From: Clostridia bacterium DTU022
Lineage (GTDB): Bacteria; Bacillota; Dethiobacteria; DTU022
Direction: 5' to 3'
NCBI GenBank assembly: GCA_001512835.1
Contig: LFRQ01000105.1
Coordinates: forward strand, 1-54,008
DNA length: 54,008 nucleotides
Shown: positions 25,455 through 34,493 of the stretch, in pieces
Numbering within the stretch: position 1 is the first letter of the stretch
Layout: every line of letters starts with the position of its first letter
Notes under the pieces: generated by a model
Seen by the model: the letters and a program-made list of their open reading frames with translations, nothing else
What the model was told of the DNA's origin: nothing
Database searches by the model: none
Position numbers and translations under genes: made by a program

Positions 25455-25922
25455 TCAGGCCCTCCCCAGCCTCCCGGCCAGGGGCTTGATGATGCCCACA
25501 AATACCAGCCCCCCCACCAGGGCGGTGAAGAACTGGGCCGCCCAGGCGGCGTACACCCCGGGAAGGGGGAGCCCGGCGGCAAAATAAAAGCCGGCGGCGA
25601 TAATCAGCGGTTTGAGCACTATCCCCAGGAGAAGAGCCAGCAGCATACGCTTAGAGAATAAAATAAACATCAGGCAATAGACAAAATTTCCGGCGGCAAT
25701 GAAGGGATACATGACCGCCAGGGGCATCAGCCCCTGCACAATGGCCAGGGCCGGCGAGATGAAACTGAGCAGGGCGGCGCCGGGAAGGCCGGTTACCGCG
25801 GCGGAAAGGGCCAGGGCCAGATTGACGATGGAGCCGGTGACGTACTGAAAGCGCAGCTGCTGGGCGGCAATAATCACCGCCGCCAGCAGGGCGATCCGGG
25901 CGACCGTTTTAAGGTTGAGCAC
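25455..25922 (-). CDS. ECF transporter S-component-like membrane protein
   Basis: 155 aa, nearly all hydrophobic, with about five or six membrane helices. N-terminal LKTVARIALLAAVIIAAQQLRFQ and the pattern NLALALSAAVTGLPGAALLSFISP resemble substrate-specificity (S) subunits of energy-coupling-factor vitamin importers. The substrate cannot be told. GGAAGGGAGG lies before the start. It is between the NuoG-like operon terminator and xseA. Confidence 0.55.
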   Translation of the reverse strand: MLNLKTVARIALLAAVIIAAQQLRFQYVTGSIVNLALALSAAVTGLPGAALLSFISPALAIVQGLMPLAVMYPFIAAGNFVYCLMFILFSKRMLLALLLGIVLKPLIIAAGFYFAAGLPLPGVYAAWAAQFFTALVGGLVFVGIIKPLAGRLGRA

Positions 25923-25966
25923 ATGGCCTCCCTCCCTTCCTTAATTTTGCTTCCTTGACCGTCGGC

Positions 25967-25995
25967 GCCGGGAAGAAGAGGGAACAGGTCCCGGC
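25967..25995 (-). other. Hairpin in the leader of the ECF-S-like gene
   Basis: GCCGGGA (25967-25973) pairs with TCCCGGC (25989-25995) around a 15-nt loop. It is flanked by CCGTCGG / GCACGG that can extend the helix. A TATAAT (minus strand, 26023-26028) lies upstream, though no good -35 is visible. Vitamin ECF genes often have riboswitch leaders, but this one is short and matches none I know. Confidence 0.3.
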
Positions 25996-26058
25996 AAGCA
26001 CGGCGGCTTCCAGCTTTGTTCTATTATAGTCACCGGCCCGAGGAATAATGCATGTAAA

Positions 26059-26088
26059 AAGGCGCTTCTCCTTCCGGAAAAGCGCCTT
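26059..26088 (-). terminator. Terminator of the nuoE-nuoF-fusion operon
   Basis: AAGGCGCTT (26059-26067) and AAGCGCCTT (26080-26088) form a 9-bp stem with a 12-nt loop. On the minus strand the stem is followed by a short T run, so it ends transcription of the gene stopping at 26118. Confidence 0.75.
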
Positions 26089-26117
26089 GGCTTGCTTTAA
26101 AAGGGCCCGCTCCGCCT

Positions 26118-29100
26118 TCAGCCTTCCTGGGCCGGCAGGAGACAGCCCAAGCCGGGCAGGTCGCAGCCCAAGGCCTCCCGCATCTCCGCCCGGATCTCCT
26201 GGGGGGATTCCGCCTTAAGGGGTTTCCCCAGGGCCGCAGCCAGGTCTTTAATGATGGCGTAGTTTTCCTTGCCTGCCGGGGGAGCGAAGGCGGGATTAAG
26301 CTCCAGCAGCCTTCCCTCGCAGTTGATTACCGTCCCCGCGGTTTCGGCAAAGGTGGCCGCAGGCAGGACCACATCGGCCTTCTCCAGCTCCGGGCGCCAG
26401 AAGGAAGCCAGGACCACGGTAAAGGCTTCTTCGCCGCCGTCAGGCAGTTCCAACTCCTCCCCGTCGCCCAGCAGCAGCAGCCCCCTGATCTCTCCCCGGG
26501 CGAGGCCCTCCAGGATTTCATCCCGGGAACGTCCCCGGGCCACATGGGCCCTGCCTCCGGGAAGCAGGAGAGCGTCGACGCCCATCTCCAACAGTCCCCG
26601 GCTGTTTCCGCCCCGGTAAAGGGGAAGGATCCCTCCCTGCTCCCCTTTATCGGCCAGGCGGACCGCTTCTTCCAGCAGGGCCAGCTCCGCCGCCCCCAGG
26701 ACATGGCCGTTCACAATAATCACCGGCCTCTCCGCCGCCAGGAAGAGCTCCGCCATCTCCGCCAGTCCGGCGGGATTGTCGCGCAGCATCTCCGGCAGCT
26801 GCACCAGGATCCGGTTCAACTCCTCCTCTCCCAGGGAAGTCTCCTGGCCCGGTCTCCGCAGGTAAGCCAAAAGGCCCTTCAGCGCCTCCCCGGTTTTTCC
26901 GGGATTAATGGAAACGACCACGTGGGCATCCCGATCCAGGCGCGTGGCTTCCCGGCCCAGCACGGCCACCCGGGCCCCGCGGTCCAGAGCCTGGCGAACT
27001 TTATGGGCGGCAACCGGGTAATCCCGGGGCAGGTTGGCGTCCACAATCATGACGAAATCGGCGGTGCCAACCTCTTCGTAGGAGACGAACCTCCCCGCCG
27101 GTCTCACCCCCCCGCCAAAGGGCGGTTCGGTGCTGTCGATATTTAAAGTACCCAGAACCTGGCGAGCCAGCTTTTGGGCCAGGTAGCCCTCCTCGTTGCT
27201 CAGCTGCGGGGAAACAAGAACCGCCAGACTCTCCGCCCCGTGAGCCTCCCGGACTTTCTTCAGCCCTTCCGCCGCCGCGCCCACGGCCTCCTCCCAGCCG
27301 GCTTCCTGCAAGGCGCCGCCGCGCTTGACCAGGGGCCGGTGCAGCCGCCCTGGTTCCTGTCCGAAGCGGCATTCAAAGGCGCCTTTTACGCAGAGGTTGC
27401 CGTCGTTAATCCCCTGGCGCAGAGGTGAAGTGACCCGGTTCACCCGGTCGGCCACCAGGTGCAGGTCCAGAATGCAGCCGATGCCGCACTGGACGCAGGT
27501 GGTCCGCACCACCCGGTCGTCCCTCCAGGGGCCCGGCTTCTCGAAGGGGCTCTTGGCGGTAAGGGCGCCCGTGGGACAGGCGGAGACGCACTGCCCGCAG
27601 GACTCGCAGCCGGACTCCGCCAGAGGCAGCTCCAGGACCGGCTTCACCACGGTGTTGTAGCCCCGGTTCACCAGGCAAAGGGCGTTGACCCCCTGGACTT
27701 CCTGGCAGATGCGCACGCAATTGGCACAGAGAATGCACTTGTTGGGATCATGCTGGATATAGGGATGATCCTTGCTGATGGGATAGCGCTTCCGCTCCAC
27801 CCCCAGGCGCTCTGTGGAGATCTCCAGTTCTTCGGCATAGCGGCGCAGGGTGCAGTGGAAAACCTCCTGGCAGCCGCAGGAGAGGCAGCGCTTGCTCTCT
27901 TTCCGGGCCTCCTCTTCCGTCAGGCCCAGGTTGTATTCCCGGAAATCCTTTTTCCGTATCTCCGGCTCGATGTGCCGCACCGGGATGCGCTCCATCTTCT
28001 CCCGGTCGGCAAAATCCTTGGGATCCAGCTCCTCCAGGGAGCCCATGGAGCAGTTGAAGGGTTCCCTCTCGGGAACAACCTCCTGCCCCCGCAGGTAGAG
28101 ATCCATGGCCCGGGCCACCTTGCGCGCCGCGCCCACGGCTTCCACCACCGTGGCGGGACCGGTAACGGCGTCCCCGGCGGCGAAAACGCCCTCCATGGGG
28201 GTGCAGCCCGTTTCGCGGCAGGCGGCCAGGTTTTTCCGCTCCAGCTGCAGGGAGCAGCACTGGGCATTCTCCAGGTCCAGGCCCTGGCCGATAGCCATGA
28301 TCACATTGTCCAGTTCCAGCCGGAACTCGGAACCCTTGATGACTATGGGACGGCGGCGGCCGCTGGCATCGGGCTCGCCCAACTCCATCCGCACGCACTC
28401 GATGCCGGTAACGCATTCTTCGCCAAGAATGGATACGGGATTGGTCAGGAACTTAAACTGGACGCCTTCTTCTTCCGCTTCCTGAATCTCGATGGGGTTC
28501 GCCGGCATCTCGTTGCGGCTGCGGCGGTAGATTACGTAAACCTCCTCCGCCCCCAGGCGCAGGGCGGTCCGGGCGGCATCCATGGCCGTGTTGCCGCCCC
28601 CCACAACGGCCACCCTGGAGCCCAGCTTCGGGGGATTTCCCTCGATCACGCTGCGCAGGAATTCAATGCCGCGGAAGACGCCCGGCATATCCTCCCTTTC
28701 CAGCCCCATCCCCTGGGCCGACTGGCAGCCCAAGCCCAGGAAAACGGCGTCGTAGCTTTTACGCAGGTCCTCCAGGGTAAAATCCCGGCCCAGGATCTGT
28801 CCCAGGCGCACCTCCTTGCAGAGGCCGGCAATCAGATCCACCTCCCGGTCCAGCAGGGCCTTGGGCAGCCGGTACTCGGGAATGCCGTAGCGCAGCATCC
28901 CCCCCAGCTTGGGACCGCGGTCAAAGAGGGTAACCCGATGCCCTTCCAGGGCCAGGTAATAAGCAGCTGTCAGGCCGGCGGGCCCTCCCCCCACCACGGC
29001 TACTTCCTTGCCGGTATCGGGTTTCTTCTGGGGCACATACGAGCTTATGGCCTCCAGGTGGAAGTCGCCGGCAAAGCGCTTCAGGTCGCAGATATTGACT

Positions 29101-29588
29101 GGGTCATCCACCATGTTGCGGCGGCATTCCTGTTCGCAGAAACGTGGGCAAACCCGGCCACAAATGGAGGGCAAGGGCATCTTCTCCTTGATCAACTCCG
29201 CCGCCTTCTCGTACTCGCCCCGGTCGATGAAAGCGATGAAACCCTGGATGTCGATATGGGCGGGGCAGGCCAGCTGGCAGGGAGCGATACAGTCCCCGCA
29301 GTGCTCCGACATGAGCAGCTCCAGGGCCACTTTGCGCAGGGCTGTCAGTGCCTCGTTGTCGGTTACCACCTGCATGCCTTCCGTTACCGTGGTGGCACAG
29401 GCCGGCACCGGGCCCCGGGGACCACCGATATCCACAAAGCACATGCGGCACGAGCCGAAAGGCTTGATACGGGGGTCATAGCAGAGGTGGGGCACTTCAA
29501 TGCCGTTGGCCAGGGCTACCTCCAGGAGGTTGCTTCCCTCCTCGGCAAGCACTTCTTTTCCATTTATGGTGATACCTACTTTTGGCAT
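26118..29588 (-). CDS. NuoG/GltD-like fusion oxidoreductase subunit (1156 aa)
   Basis: Multidomain electron-transfer protein. A [2Fe-2S] domain has C36, C47, C50, C64. A NuoG-like / glutamate-synthase-type [4Fe-4S] region (about 95-155) leads into a GltD-like flavoprotein domain with FAD motif VVGGGPAGL (198-206) and NADPH motif VVGGGNTAMDAA (328-339). Two ferredoxin clusters follow (C618/C621/C624/C628 and C661/C664/C667/C671), then a MopB [4Fe-4S] (C698, C701, C705, C733) and a molybdopterin-oxidoreductase-like domain to the end. At the position where formate dehydrogenases have catalytic Cys/Sec (near residue 819) the sequence is Ser-Thr, so it is probably not a formate dehydrogenase. With NuoE/NuoF it should form a soluble NAD(P)H-linked, possibly bifurcating, complex. 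The partner substrate is unknown. Confidence 0.85.
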   Translation of the reverse strand: MPKVGITINGKEVLAEEGSNLLEVALANGIEVPHLCYDPRIKPFGSCRMCFVDIGGPRGPVPACATTVTEGMQVVTDNEALTALRKVALELLMSEHCGDCIAPCQLACPAHIDIQGFIAFIDRGEYEKAAELIKEKMPLPSICGRVCPRFCEQECRRNMVDDPVNICDLKRFAGDFHLEAISSYVPQKKPDTGKEVAVVGGGPAGLTAAYYLALEGHRVTLFDRGPKLGGMLRYGIPEYRLPKALLDREVDLIAGLCKEVRLGQILGRDFTLEDLRKSYDAVFLGLGCQSAQGMGLEREDMPGVFRGIEFLRSVIEGNPPKLGSRVAVVGGGNTAMDAARTALRLGAEEVYVIYRRSRNEMPANPIEIQEAEEEGVQFKFLTNPVSILGEECVTGIECVRMELGEPDASGRRRPIVIKGSEFRLELDNVIMAIGQGLDLENAQCCSLQLERKNLAACRETGCTPMEGVFAAGDAVTGPATVVEAVGAARKVARAMDLYLRGQEVVPEREPFNCSMGSLEELDPKDFADREKMERIPVRHIEPEIRKKDFREYNLGLTEEEARKESKRCLSCGCQEVFHCTLRRYAEELEISTERLGVERKRYPISKDHPYIQHDPNKCILCANCVRICQEVQGVNALCLVNRGYNTVVKPVLELPLAESGCESCGQCVSACPTGALTAKSPFEKPGPWRDDRVVRTTCVQCGIGCILDLHLVADRVNRVTSPLRQGINDGNLCVKGAFECRFGQEPGRLHRPLVKRGGALQEAGWEEAVGAAAEGLKKVREAHGAESLAVLVSPQLSNEEGYLAQKLARQVLGTLNIDSTEPPFGGGVRPAGRFVSYEEVGTADFVMIVDANLPRDYPVAAHKVRQALDRGARVAVLGREATRLDRDAHVVVSINPGKTGEALKGLLAYLRRPGQETSLGEEELNRILVQLPEMLRDNPAGLAEMAELFLAAERPVIIVNGHVLGAAELALLEEAVRLADKGEQGGILPLYRGGNSRGLLEMGVDALLLPGGRAHVARGRSRDEILEGLARGEIRGLLLLGDGEELELPDGGEEAFTVVLASFWRPELEKADVVLPAATFAETAGTVINCEGRLLELNPAFAPPAGKENYAIIKDLAAALGKPLKAESPQEIRAEMREALGCDLPGLGCLLPAQEG

Positions 29589-29641
29589 GTTTCCTCCCCC
29601 AGTTCACTTTCCTTGCTCGGGAAAAGAGCAAAATTTCCCGC

Positions 29642-31438
29642 TTAAGCCGTCACCCGCGGCTCAGAGATAACGGTAATGGCCTGGTACTTGCAGCTGTTTA
29701 TGCAGAGGCCGCAGCGGATGCAGGTGGACTGGTCAATTTCATGGGCCTCTTTCTTCTCTCCGGAAATGGCTCCCGCCGGGCACTGCCTGGCACAGAGGGT
29801 GCAGCCCGTGCAGACCTCGGGGTCGATCCGGTATTCGATCAAGGCCTTGCACTTCTTGGCGGGACAGTACTTCTCCTTGACATGGGCGTCGTACTCCTTC
29901 CGGAAGTACTTGATGGTAGTCAGGACCGGGTTGGGAGCGGTCTGTCCCAGGCCGCAGAGGGAACCGGCCTTGATCTTCTCCGCCAGCTCCTCCAGGGTGT
30001 CGATATCCTCTTCGCGCCCCTTCCCCTCGGTAATCCGCTCCAGGATCTTGTGCATCTGGTAGGTCCCGGCGCGGCAGAAGGTGCACTTGCCGCAGGACTC
30101 CTCCTTGGTAAAGGTGAGGAAGTACTTGGCCACGTCCACCATGCAGGTTTCTTCATCCATGACCAGGAGGCCGCCCGAACCCATAATCGCTCCAATTTTC
30201 TTCAAGGACTCGTAATCCACGGGCGTATCTCCCAGTTCGGCGGGGATGCAGCCTCCGGAGGGCCCGCCCGTCTGCACCGCCTTGAAGGGCTTGCCGGTAG
30301 AGATCCCGCCGCCAATATTGAAGACAATCTCGTTGATGGTGGTGCCCATGGGAATCTCCACCAGGCCGCCCCGCCTTACCTTGCCCGCCAGGGCGAAGAC
30401 CTTGGTCCCCTTGCTCTCTTCGGTGCCCAGGGTATTGTAAGCGGCGGCACCCTGGTGCAGGATCCGGGGGACGTTGGCAAAAGTCTCCACGTTGTTGATG
30501 GAAGTGGGGTGGCCAAAGAGCCCTTTCTGGGCGGGAAACGGCGGCCGGAAGCGCGGCATGCCCCGCTTCCCTTCAATGGACATCAGCAAGGCCGTCTCCT
30601 CGCCGCAAACAAAGGCGCCGGCCCCCTCCCGGATAATGATCTGCATGCTGTAATCCGTCCCCAGGATGCGTTCGCCCAGAAAACCGCGCTCCTGGGCCTG
30701 CTGTATAGCCACCTTCAGGCGGCGGATGGCCAGGGGGTACTCCGCCCGGATATAAATATAGCCGGTGTTGGCACCGATGGCGTAGCCGGCGATGAGCATG
30801 CCTTCCAGAACGCTGTGGGGGTCGCCTTCCAGAATGCTCCGATCCATGAAGGCTCCTGGGTCTCCTTCGTCGGCGTTGCAAACAATATATTTCTGCTTCC
30901 CGGGAGCCTGCCGGGTAAAACTCCACTTGGCATGGGTAGGAAAGCCGGCGCCCCCCCGCCCCCGGAGGCCCGAGCGTTTGATCTCTTCGATTACTTCCTC
31001 CGGGGTCATGGAAGTCAAAGCTTTCTTAAGACCTTCATAACCTCCCACGGCCATGTAGCTCTCTATATCTTCCGGGTCGATATGCCCGCAATTTTTAAGC
31101 AGGATGCGATGCTGCCCCTGCAGAAAGCTGTAATCGTCGGTTTCCGCGCCCTCGCCCATAATCAGGAGCTCCCGCACCGGCTTCCCCTGCTTGAGATGTT
31201 CCTCCACCAGGCGCGGCACGTCTTCGGGGGTCACTTTTCCGTACATGTAGCTCTCGCCGCCGGGCGCGATCACCTCCACCAGCGGCTCGCAGTAGCACAT
31301 GCCGATGCAGCCCGTTCTTTCCAGTCTAACATCCGTGCCTTGCAGCGCCTGCTCCAGGGCGCTGTAAACCTTGGCGGCCCCGCTGGCAATCCCGCAGGTT
31401 GCCAGTCCCACTTTTACTCTGTACGGCGCACTATGCAT
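29642..31438 (-). CDS. NuoF/HydB-like NADH-binding subunit
   Basis: 598 aa. It has an N-terminal thioredoxin-like [2Fe-2S] domain (C15, C44, C48 and nearby C50), the FMN/NADH domain with GLRGRGGAGFPTHAKW at about 158-172 and ADEGDPGAFMDR, the SCGKCTFCRAGT [4Fe-4S] motif, and two C-terminal ferredoxin clusters (CTGCTLCARQCP, CIRCGLCINSC). This extended layout is that of HydB of electron-bifurcating hydrogenases and NfnB-like complexes rather than the short respiratory NuoF. It overlaps nuoE by 8 nt and is followed by the fusion subunit. Confidence 0.92.
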   Translation of the reverse strand: MHSAPYRVKVGLATCGIASGAAKVYSALEQALQGTDVRLERTGCIGMCYCEPLVEVIAPGGESYMYGKVTPEDVPRLVEEHLKQGKPVRELLIMGEGAETDDYSFLQGQHRILLKNCGHIDPEDIESYMAVGGYEGLKKALTSMTPEEVIEEIKRSGLRGRGGAGFPTHAKWSFTRQAPGKQKYIVCNADEGDPGAFMDRSILEGDPHSVLEGMLIAGYAIGANTGYIYIRAEYPLAIRRLKVAIQQAQERGFLGERILGTDYSMQIIIREGAGAFVCGEETALLMSIEGKRGMPRFRPPFPAQKGLFGHPTSINNVETFANVPRILHQGAAAYNTLGTEESKGTKVFALAGKVRRGGLVEIPMGTTINEIVFNIGGGISTGKPFKAVQTGGPSGGCIPAELGDTPVDYESLKKIGAIMGSGGLLVMDEETCMVDVAKYFLTFTKEESCGKCTFCRAGTYQMHKILERITEGKGREEDIDTLEELAEKIKAGSLCGLGQTAPNPVLTTIKYFRKEYDAHVKEKYCPAKKCKALIEYRIDPEVCTGCTLCARQCPAGAISGEKKEAHEIDQSTCIRCGLCINSCKYQAITVISEPRVTA

Positions 31439-31979
31439 CTTGACTTGCCCCCTTGCCTGCCGACTTTTCCTCCTCCGCCTGCCGGCGCTTCTCCTTGATT
31501 ATCTTCTTGACCTTGTCCGGCGTCAGGCGGCCATGGGTCTCTTCGTTCAGGGTCATCACGGGAGCCAGGCTGCAGCATCCCAGGCAGGCCACCTTTTCCA
31601 CGGTGAAAAGGCCGTCGGGGCTGGTCCCCCCGGCCTGGGCCTTGGTCTCAAACTGCAGCGACTCCGTAATCTTTTCCGCTCCGGCCAGGTGACAGGCGGT
31701 GCCGTGGCATACCTGGATCAGGTTCTTGCCGATGGGCTCCAGCCGGAACTGGGCATAAAAGGTTACAATGCTGTAGAGTTCACCCACCGGTATCCCGGAA
31801 AATTCCGCCGCTCGCTGCATCATCTCTTTGGATACATAACCAAAGGTGTTTTGAATATCCTGCAGAATGGGAATAGCGGCCCCCCTCTGCATGCTGTGAC
31901 GCCGCACAATTTCCTTGATGGCAAAGACAGGGTTTTCTGCGGCCAGATTTTTCAGGTCGGTCTTTATATTGGTTTCCAT
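31431..31979 (-). CDS. NuoE/HydC-like [2Fe-2S] subunit
   Basis: 182 aa thioredoxin-like ferredoxin subunit (24-kDa family) with cluster ligands C91, C96 (CHGTACH) and C132, C136 (CLGCC), and an N-terminal helical domain (IPILQDIQNTFGYVS). It feeds electrons between NuoF and the other subunits. The C-terminus is Lys/Glu-rich. The ATG follows AAGGAG. The 252 bp upstream (31980-32231) are free of genes; I see no convincing promoter or Rex-type operator there. Confidence 0.92.
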   Translation of the reverse strand: METNIKTDLKNLAAENPVFAIKEIVRRHSMQRGAAIPILQDIQNTFGYVSKEMMQRAAEFSGIPVGELYSIVTFYAQFRLEPIGKNLIQVCHGTACHLAGAEKITESLQFETKAQAGGTSPDGLFTVEKVACLGCCSLAPVMTLNEETHGRLTPDKVKKIIKEKRRQAEEEKSAGKGASQDA

Positions 31980-32231
31980 AGCGCTTAACTCCTTTTTCTT
32001 CCTGGTTAATCGGGGTTAAGTTAATTAATCGAGCCCTGCATACCCCCTTTCCCTTCCGTTGAAATTCCTTGGGCCGGCCGCCTTCTCTTCTCCCGGTGCT
32101 CCCGGCGGCCGTCAGCATGTTCTAGAGGTCAAGAAACTTAAGCAAGCGGATCAAAAGGCGAGTTAAAACCTCTCAAATTTTTCTATTTCGCCATGCTTCA
32201 GAATATTTCCTCTTTGCTCCGGGGAATTAAT

Positions 32232-33188
32232 TTATCCCCCGGCGCTCGGGTTTAATCGACGGCAAGCCTGAACGGCCAGGCCGACGGCATTGTCTCCGGC
32301 AAAGCGGGGATCCGCCCCCTTCACGGTCCACCCCTCCAAACGGGCGGCCAACCGCTCCCGGATAAAGGAGTTGGCGGCCACACCGCCCACCAGGAGGAGG
32401 GCATCATAGCGCTCCGGACTTGGAAGGGAGTTCACGGCGCTGAATAGAGAATCGGCAATGCAGGTCTCCACCGCCCGGGCCAGGTCTTCCGGGGGACAGC
32501 CCTTCTCCAGCAAACGCTGGGCGGCGCTGGCCGGGCCGGAAAAACTGATCTGCGTCCCCTTGACGGCCACGGGGAGCTTCACGGCACCTGGAGCGCCGCC
32601 CCGGGCGATCTTCTCCAGCTCCCTCCCCGCGGGAAAAGGCAGCCCCATCTTGACGCCCAGGCGATCGATAAACTGGCCGGCGTTGAGATCCTCTGTTCCC
32701 CCGATCAACTTCAGGGACAGGGTGCCGGGCGGACCTTCCAGCACCTCCAGCAGCTCCGTGGTTCCCCCGGAGAGGTGCCAGACCAGGTAGCGCCCTTCGG
32801 GAAGCCCCGCCGACCAGAGGCCGCCCATGACATGGCCCTCCTGGTGCGTGGAGGGAAGAAAAGCCAGGTCCAGGGTGCGGGCGATAATCTTCCCGAAGGC
32901 TTCGCCGACTTTGAAAACGGGCATATAGGAGCCGGCCTGGGGCCGGGGGCGGGTAGAAGCCGAGACCCCCGCCAGGGAGGCTTCCTTTAAAAAAAATGCT
33001 CCCTCAGCCCAAATTCCGGGAAGGCTTTTCAGGTGAGCAAAGACCGCCTCCGACTGGCGCAGCCCCAGCCCCCCCTTCTGGACGGGAAGCGAAAACCGCT
33101 TTTCCCAGATCAATCCCTGGCGGCCGTCCACCAGGGCCATGGAAGTAGTATAAGCGGAAGTATCAATGCCTAGAAAACACTTATTCAA
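32232..33188 (-). CDS. TsaD/Kae1-like paralogue (ASKHA fold)
   Basis: 318 aa related to the tRNA t6A protein TsaD. It begins FLGIDTSAYTTSMALV, keeps the metal-binding HQEGH (TsaD HxEGH), and has GGTEDLNAGQFIDRLG and VGGVAANSFIRERL. It is probably not the main TsaD: the sequence is diverged and TsaD normally sits with tsaB/rimI. Such second copies beside nusB recur in clostridia; their function is not known to me. The TTG start overlaps the nusB stop by 8 nt. Confidence 0.85.
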   Translation of the reverse strand: MNKCFLGIDTSAYTTSMALVDGRQGLIWEKRFSLPVQKGGLGLRQSEAVFAHLKSLPGIWAEGAFFLKEASLAGVSASTRPRPQAGSYMPVFKVGEAFGKIIARTLDLAFLPSTHQEGHVMGGLWSAGLPEGRYLVWHLSGGTTELLEVLEGPPGTLSLKLIGGTEDLNAGQFIDRLGVKMGLPFPAGRELEKIARGGAPGAVKLPVAVKGTQISFSGPASAAQRLLEKGCPPEDLARAVETCIADSLFSAVNSLPSPERYDALLLVGGVAANSFIRERLAARLEGWTVKGADPRFAGDNAVGLAVQACRRLNPSAGG

Positions 33189-33588
33189 ACCGTTTCACCG
33201 TGGCACCGTCCAGGACTCCGTTGATAAAAGCGGCCGCATCTTCGCTGGTGCCGTATTTCTTGGCCAGTTCCAGGGCTTCGTTGATGGAAACGGCTACCGG
33301 AATCTCCGGTCGGTACAGCATCTCGTAGAGGGCCAGCCGGAGCAGGTTGCGTTCCACGGCGGAGACCCGGCTTAGGTCCCAGTTGATTAATCTCTTCCGG
33401 ATTAGAGCATCGATTTCGGCCAGCTTTTCTCTTGCTCCCAAAACCAGTTCCCGGACAAATTGTTCTTCTTCAGCAGAAAGGGACACTCCCTCCAGAGCAT
33501 GGCGCAAAGCCAGTTCCGGATCGCATTTTCCCAGGTCAATCTGGAACAGAGCCCTAAATGCTGTATCGCGGGCCAAACGGCGACTCAA
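33181..33588 (-). CDS. nusB: Transcription antitermination factor NusB
   Basis: 135 aa, all-helical NusB fold. It starts SRRLARDTAFRALFQID and ends VSINEALELAKKYGTSEDAAAFINGVLD, the conserved C-terminal signature. It binds boxA with NusE (S10) to promote rRNA antitermination. It stands between DUF2273 and the TsaD-like gene; the conserved order asp23-nusB-folD is broken here because folD is missing downstream. Confidence 0.96.
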   Translation of the reverse strand: MSRRLARDTAFRALFQIDLGKCDPELALRHALEGVSLSAEEEQFVRELVLGAREKLAEIDALIRKRLINWDLSRVSAVERNLLRLALYEMLYRPEIPVAVSINEALELAKKYGTSEDAAAFINGVLDGATVKRFE

Positions 33589-33663
33589 AAACGATTACCT
33601 CCCATGAGTTGCAAATTCTTCGGTGACAGGAAAGGAACGCCGGCGGCAGGGAAGCGGCGGAGG

Positions 33664-33891
33664 CTAATAGTCGTCTCGGGGAGAAAAAAGGCGATCCAGC
33701 AATCCGCGCACGCCGTCGTTTAAATCCAGGCGCCATCCCAGGAAAATGCCGACTCCTACGGCAATAAGGATAAACAATGTTTTCCAGAAGCCGTACTTGA
33801 GCATCAGGACCGCGATCAACAGCCCCAGCAGTCCGCCAATAATTTTTCCCGAGTGCTTTATAAAGAGATTCCATAAATTTAGCTCAGTCAT
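33664..33891 (-). CDS. DUF2273 small membrane protein
   Basis: 75 aa with two predicted membrane helices (about 17-32 and 36-52, GKIIGGLLGLLIAVLM and TLFILIAVGVGIFLGW) and a charged end. It matches the small DUF2273 protein that accompanies AmaP and Asp23 family proteins in Firmicutes. It probably helps anchor the Asp23 complex to the membrane. Confidence 0.85.
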   Translation of the reverse strand: MTELNLWNLFIKHSGKIIGGLLGLLIAVLMLKYGFWKTLFILIAVGVGIFLGWRLDLNDGVRGLLDRLFSPRDDY

Positions 33892-33920
33892 CCTGCTCCC
33901 CCTTTTATCCCTCTGTTCCG

Positions 33921-34454
33921 CTAGCGCTTAAGAGCCACCTGGTCGACGATTATATTCTCGATCTTTACCTTGACTTCAAAAACCACAATGCCGGTAATTT
34001 TTTCGATGTAGTTTTTGATCTTCTCCTGGAGTTCGCTGACCAGGGCAGGAAGCTCCAGGTCAGGCATGACTCTAACCGTTAGGTAGACAATCAGTCCCTG
34101 GGGGGAGACGTTCACCTTGCGGCTGTTATCCTTGACCCCCTTTTGCTGCTGGGCCACTCGGTGGACCATGTTCTCAATAGCCGTCAAAGAGATGCGGACC
34201 TCTCCGAAATCATTTTCCACCAGCACGGTGTCGGGGGGCCGGCGTTTTGCATCGGTGCGCAGCGCCAAAGATACCAGGAGCAGGGCCACAACCAGGATGA
34301 CCCCGCCGGCCAGGGCATATTGCCACCCCGTCAGCCAGGCAAAACCTGTCCCCATGTCGGGCAGCAGTTGCAAGCTTACCCCCAGCACAAACAAGGCCAG
34401 CCCGATCAGCAGCAACCCAACTACAACTAGGACAAATCTGGTCGCCAATTTCAT
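33921..34454 (-). CDS. amaP: Alkaline shock response membrane anchor protein AmaP
   Basis: 177 aa from the ATG at 34454 (an upstream TTG at 34490 is possible). Two N-terminal membrane helices (FVLVVVGLLLIGLALFVLG and YALAGGVILVVALLLVSLAL) precede an Asp23-like cytosolic domain (SPQGLIVYLTVRVMPDLELPALVSELQEKI). AmaP tethers Asp23 to the membrane in staphylococci. It lies between Asp23 and DUF2273, the usual order. Confidence 0.88.
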   Translation of the reverse strand: MKLATRFVLVVVGLLLIGLALFVLGVSLQLLPDMGTGFAWLTGWQYALAGGVILVVALLLVSLALRTDAKRRPPDTVLVENDFGEVRISLTAIENMVHRVAQQQKGVKDNSRKVNVSPQGLIVYLTVRVMPDLELPALVSELQEKIKNYIEKITGIVVFEVKVKIENIIVDQVALKR

Positions 34455-34493
34455 CTCCCTTATTCCCGCCCCCTCGCTCTGGTTTGGCAAAGA

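Noticed and set aside
26118-29588. Formate dehydrogenase alpha subunit
   Set aside because: The MopB domain has no Cys or Sec at the catalytic position; a NuoG/GltD-type role is more consistent.
29582-31498. Long (638 aa) frame antisense to nuoF, and similar long antisense frames elsewhere
   Set aside because: They mirror well-supported genes; high GC content leaves antisense frames open.
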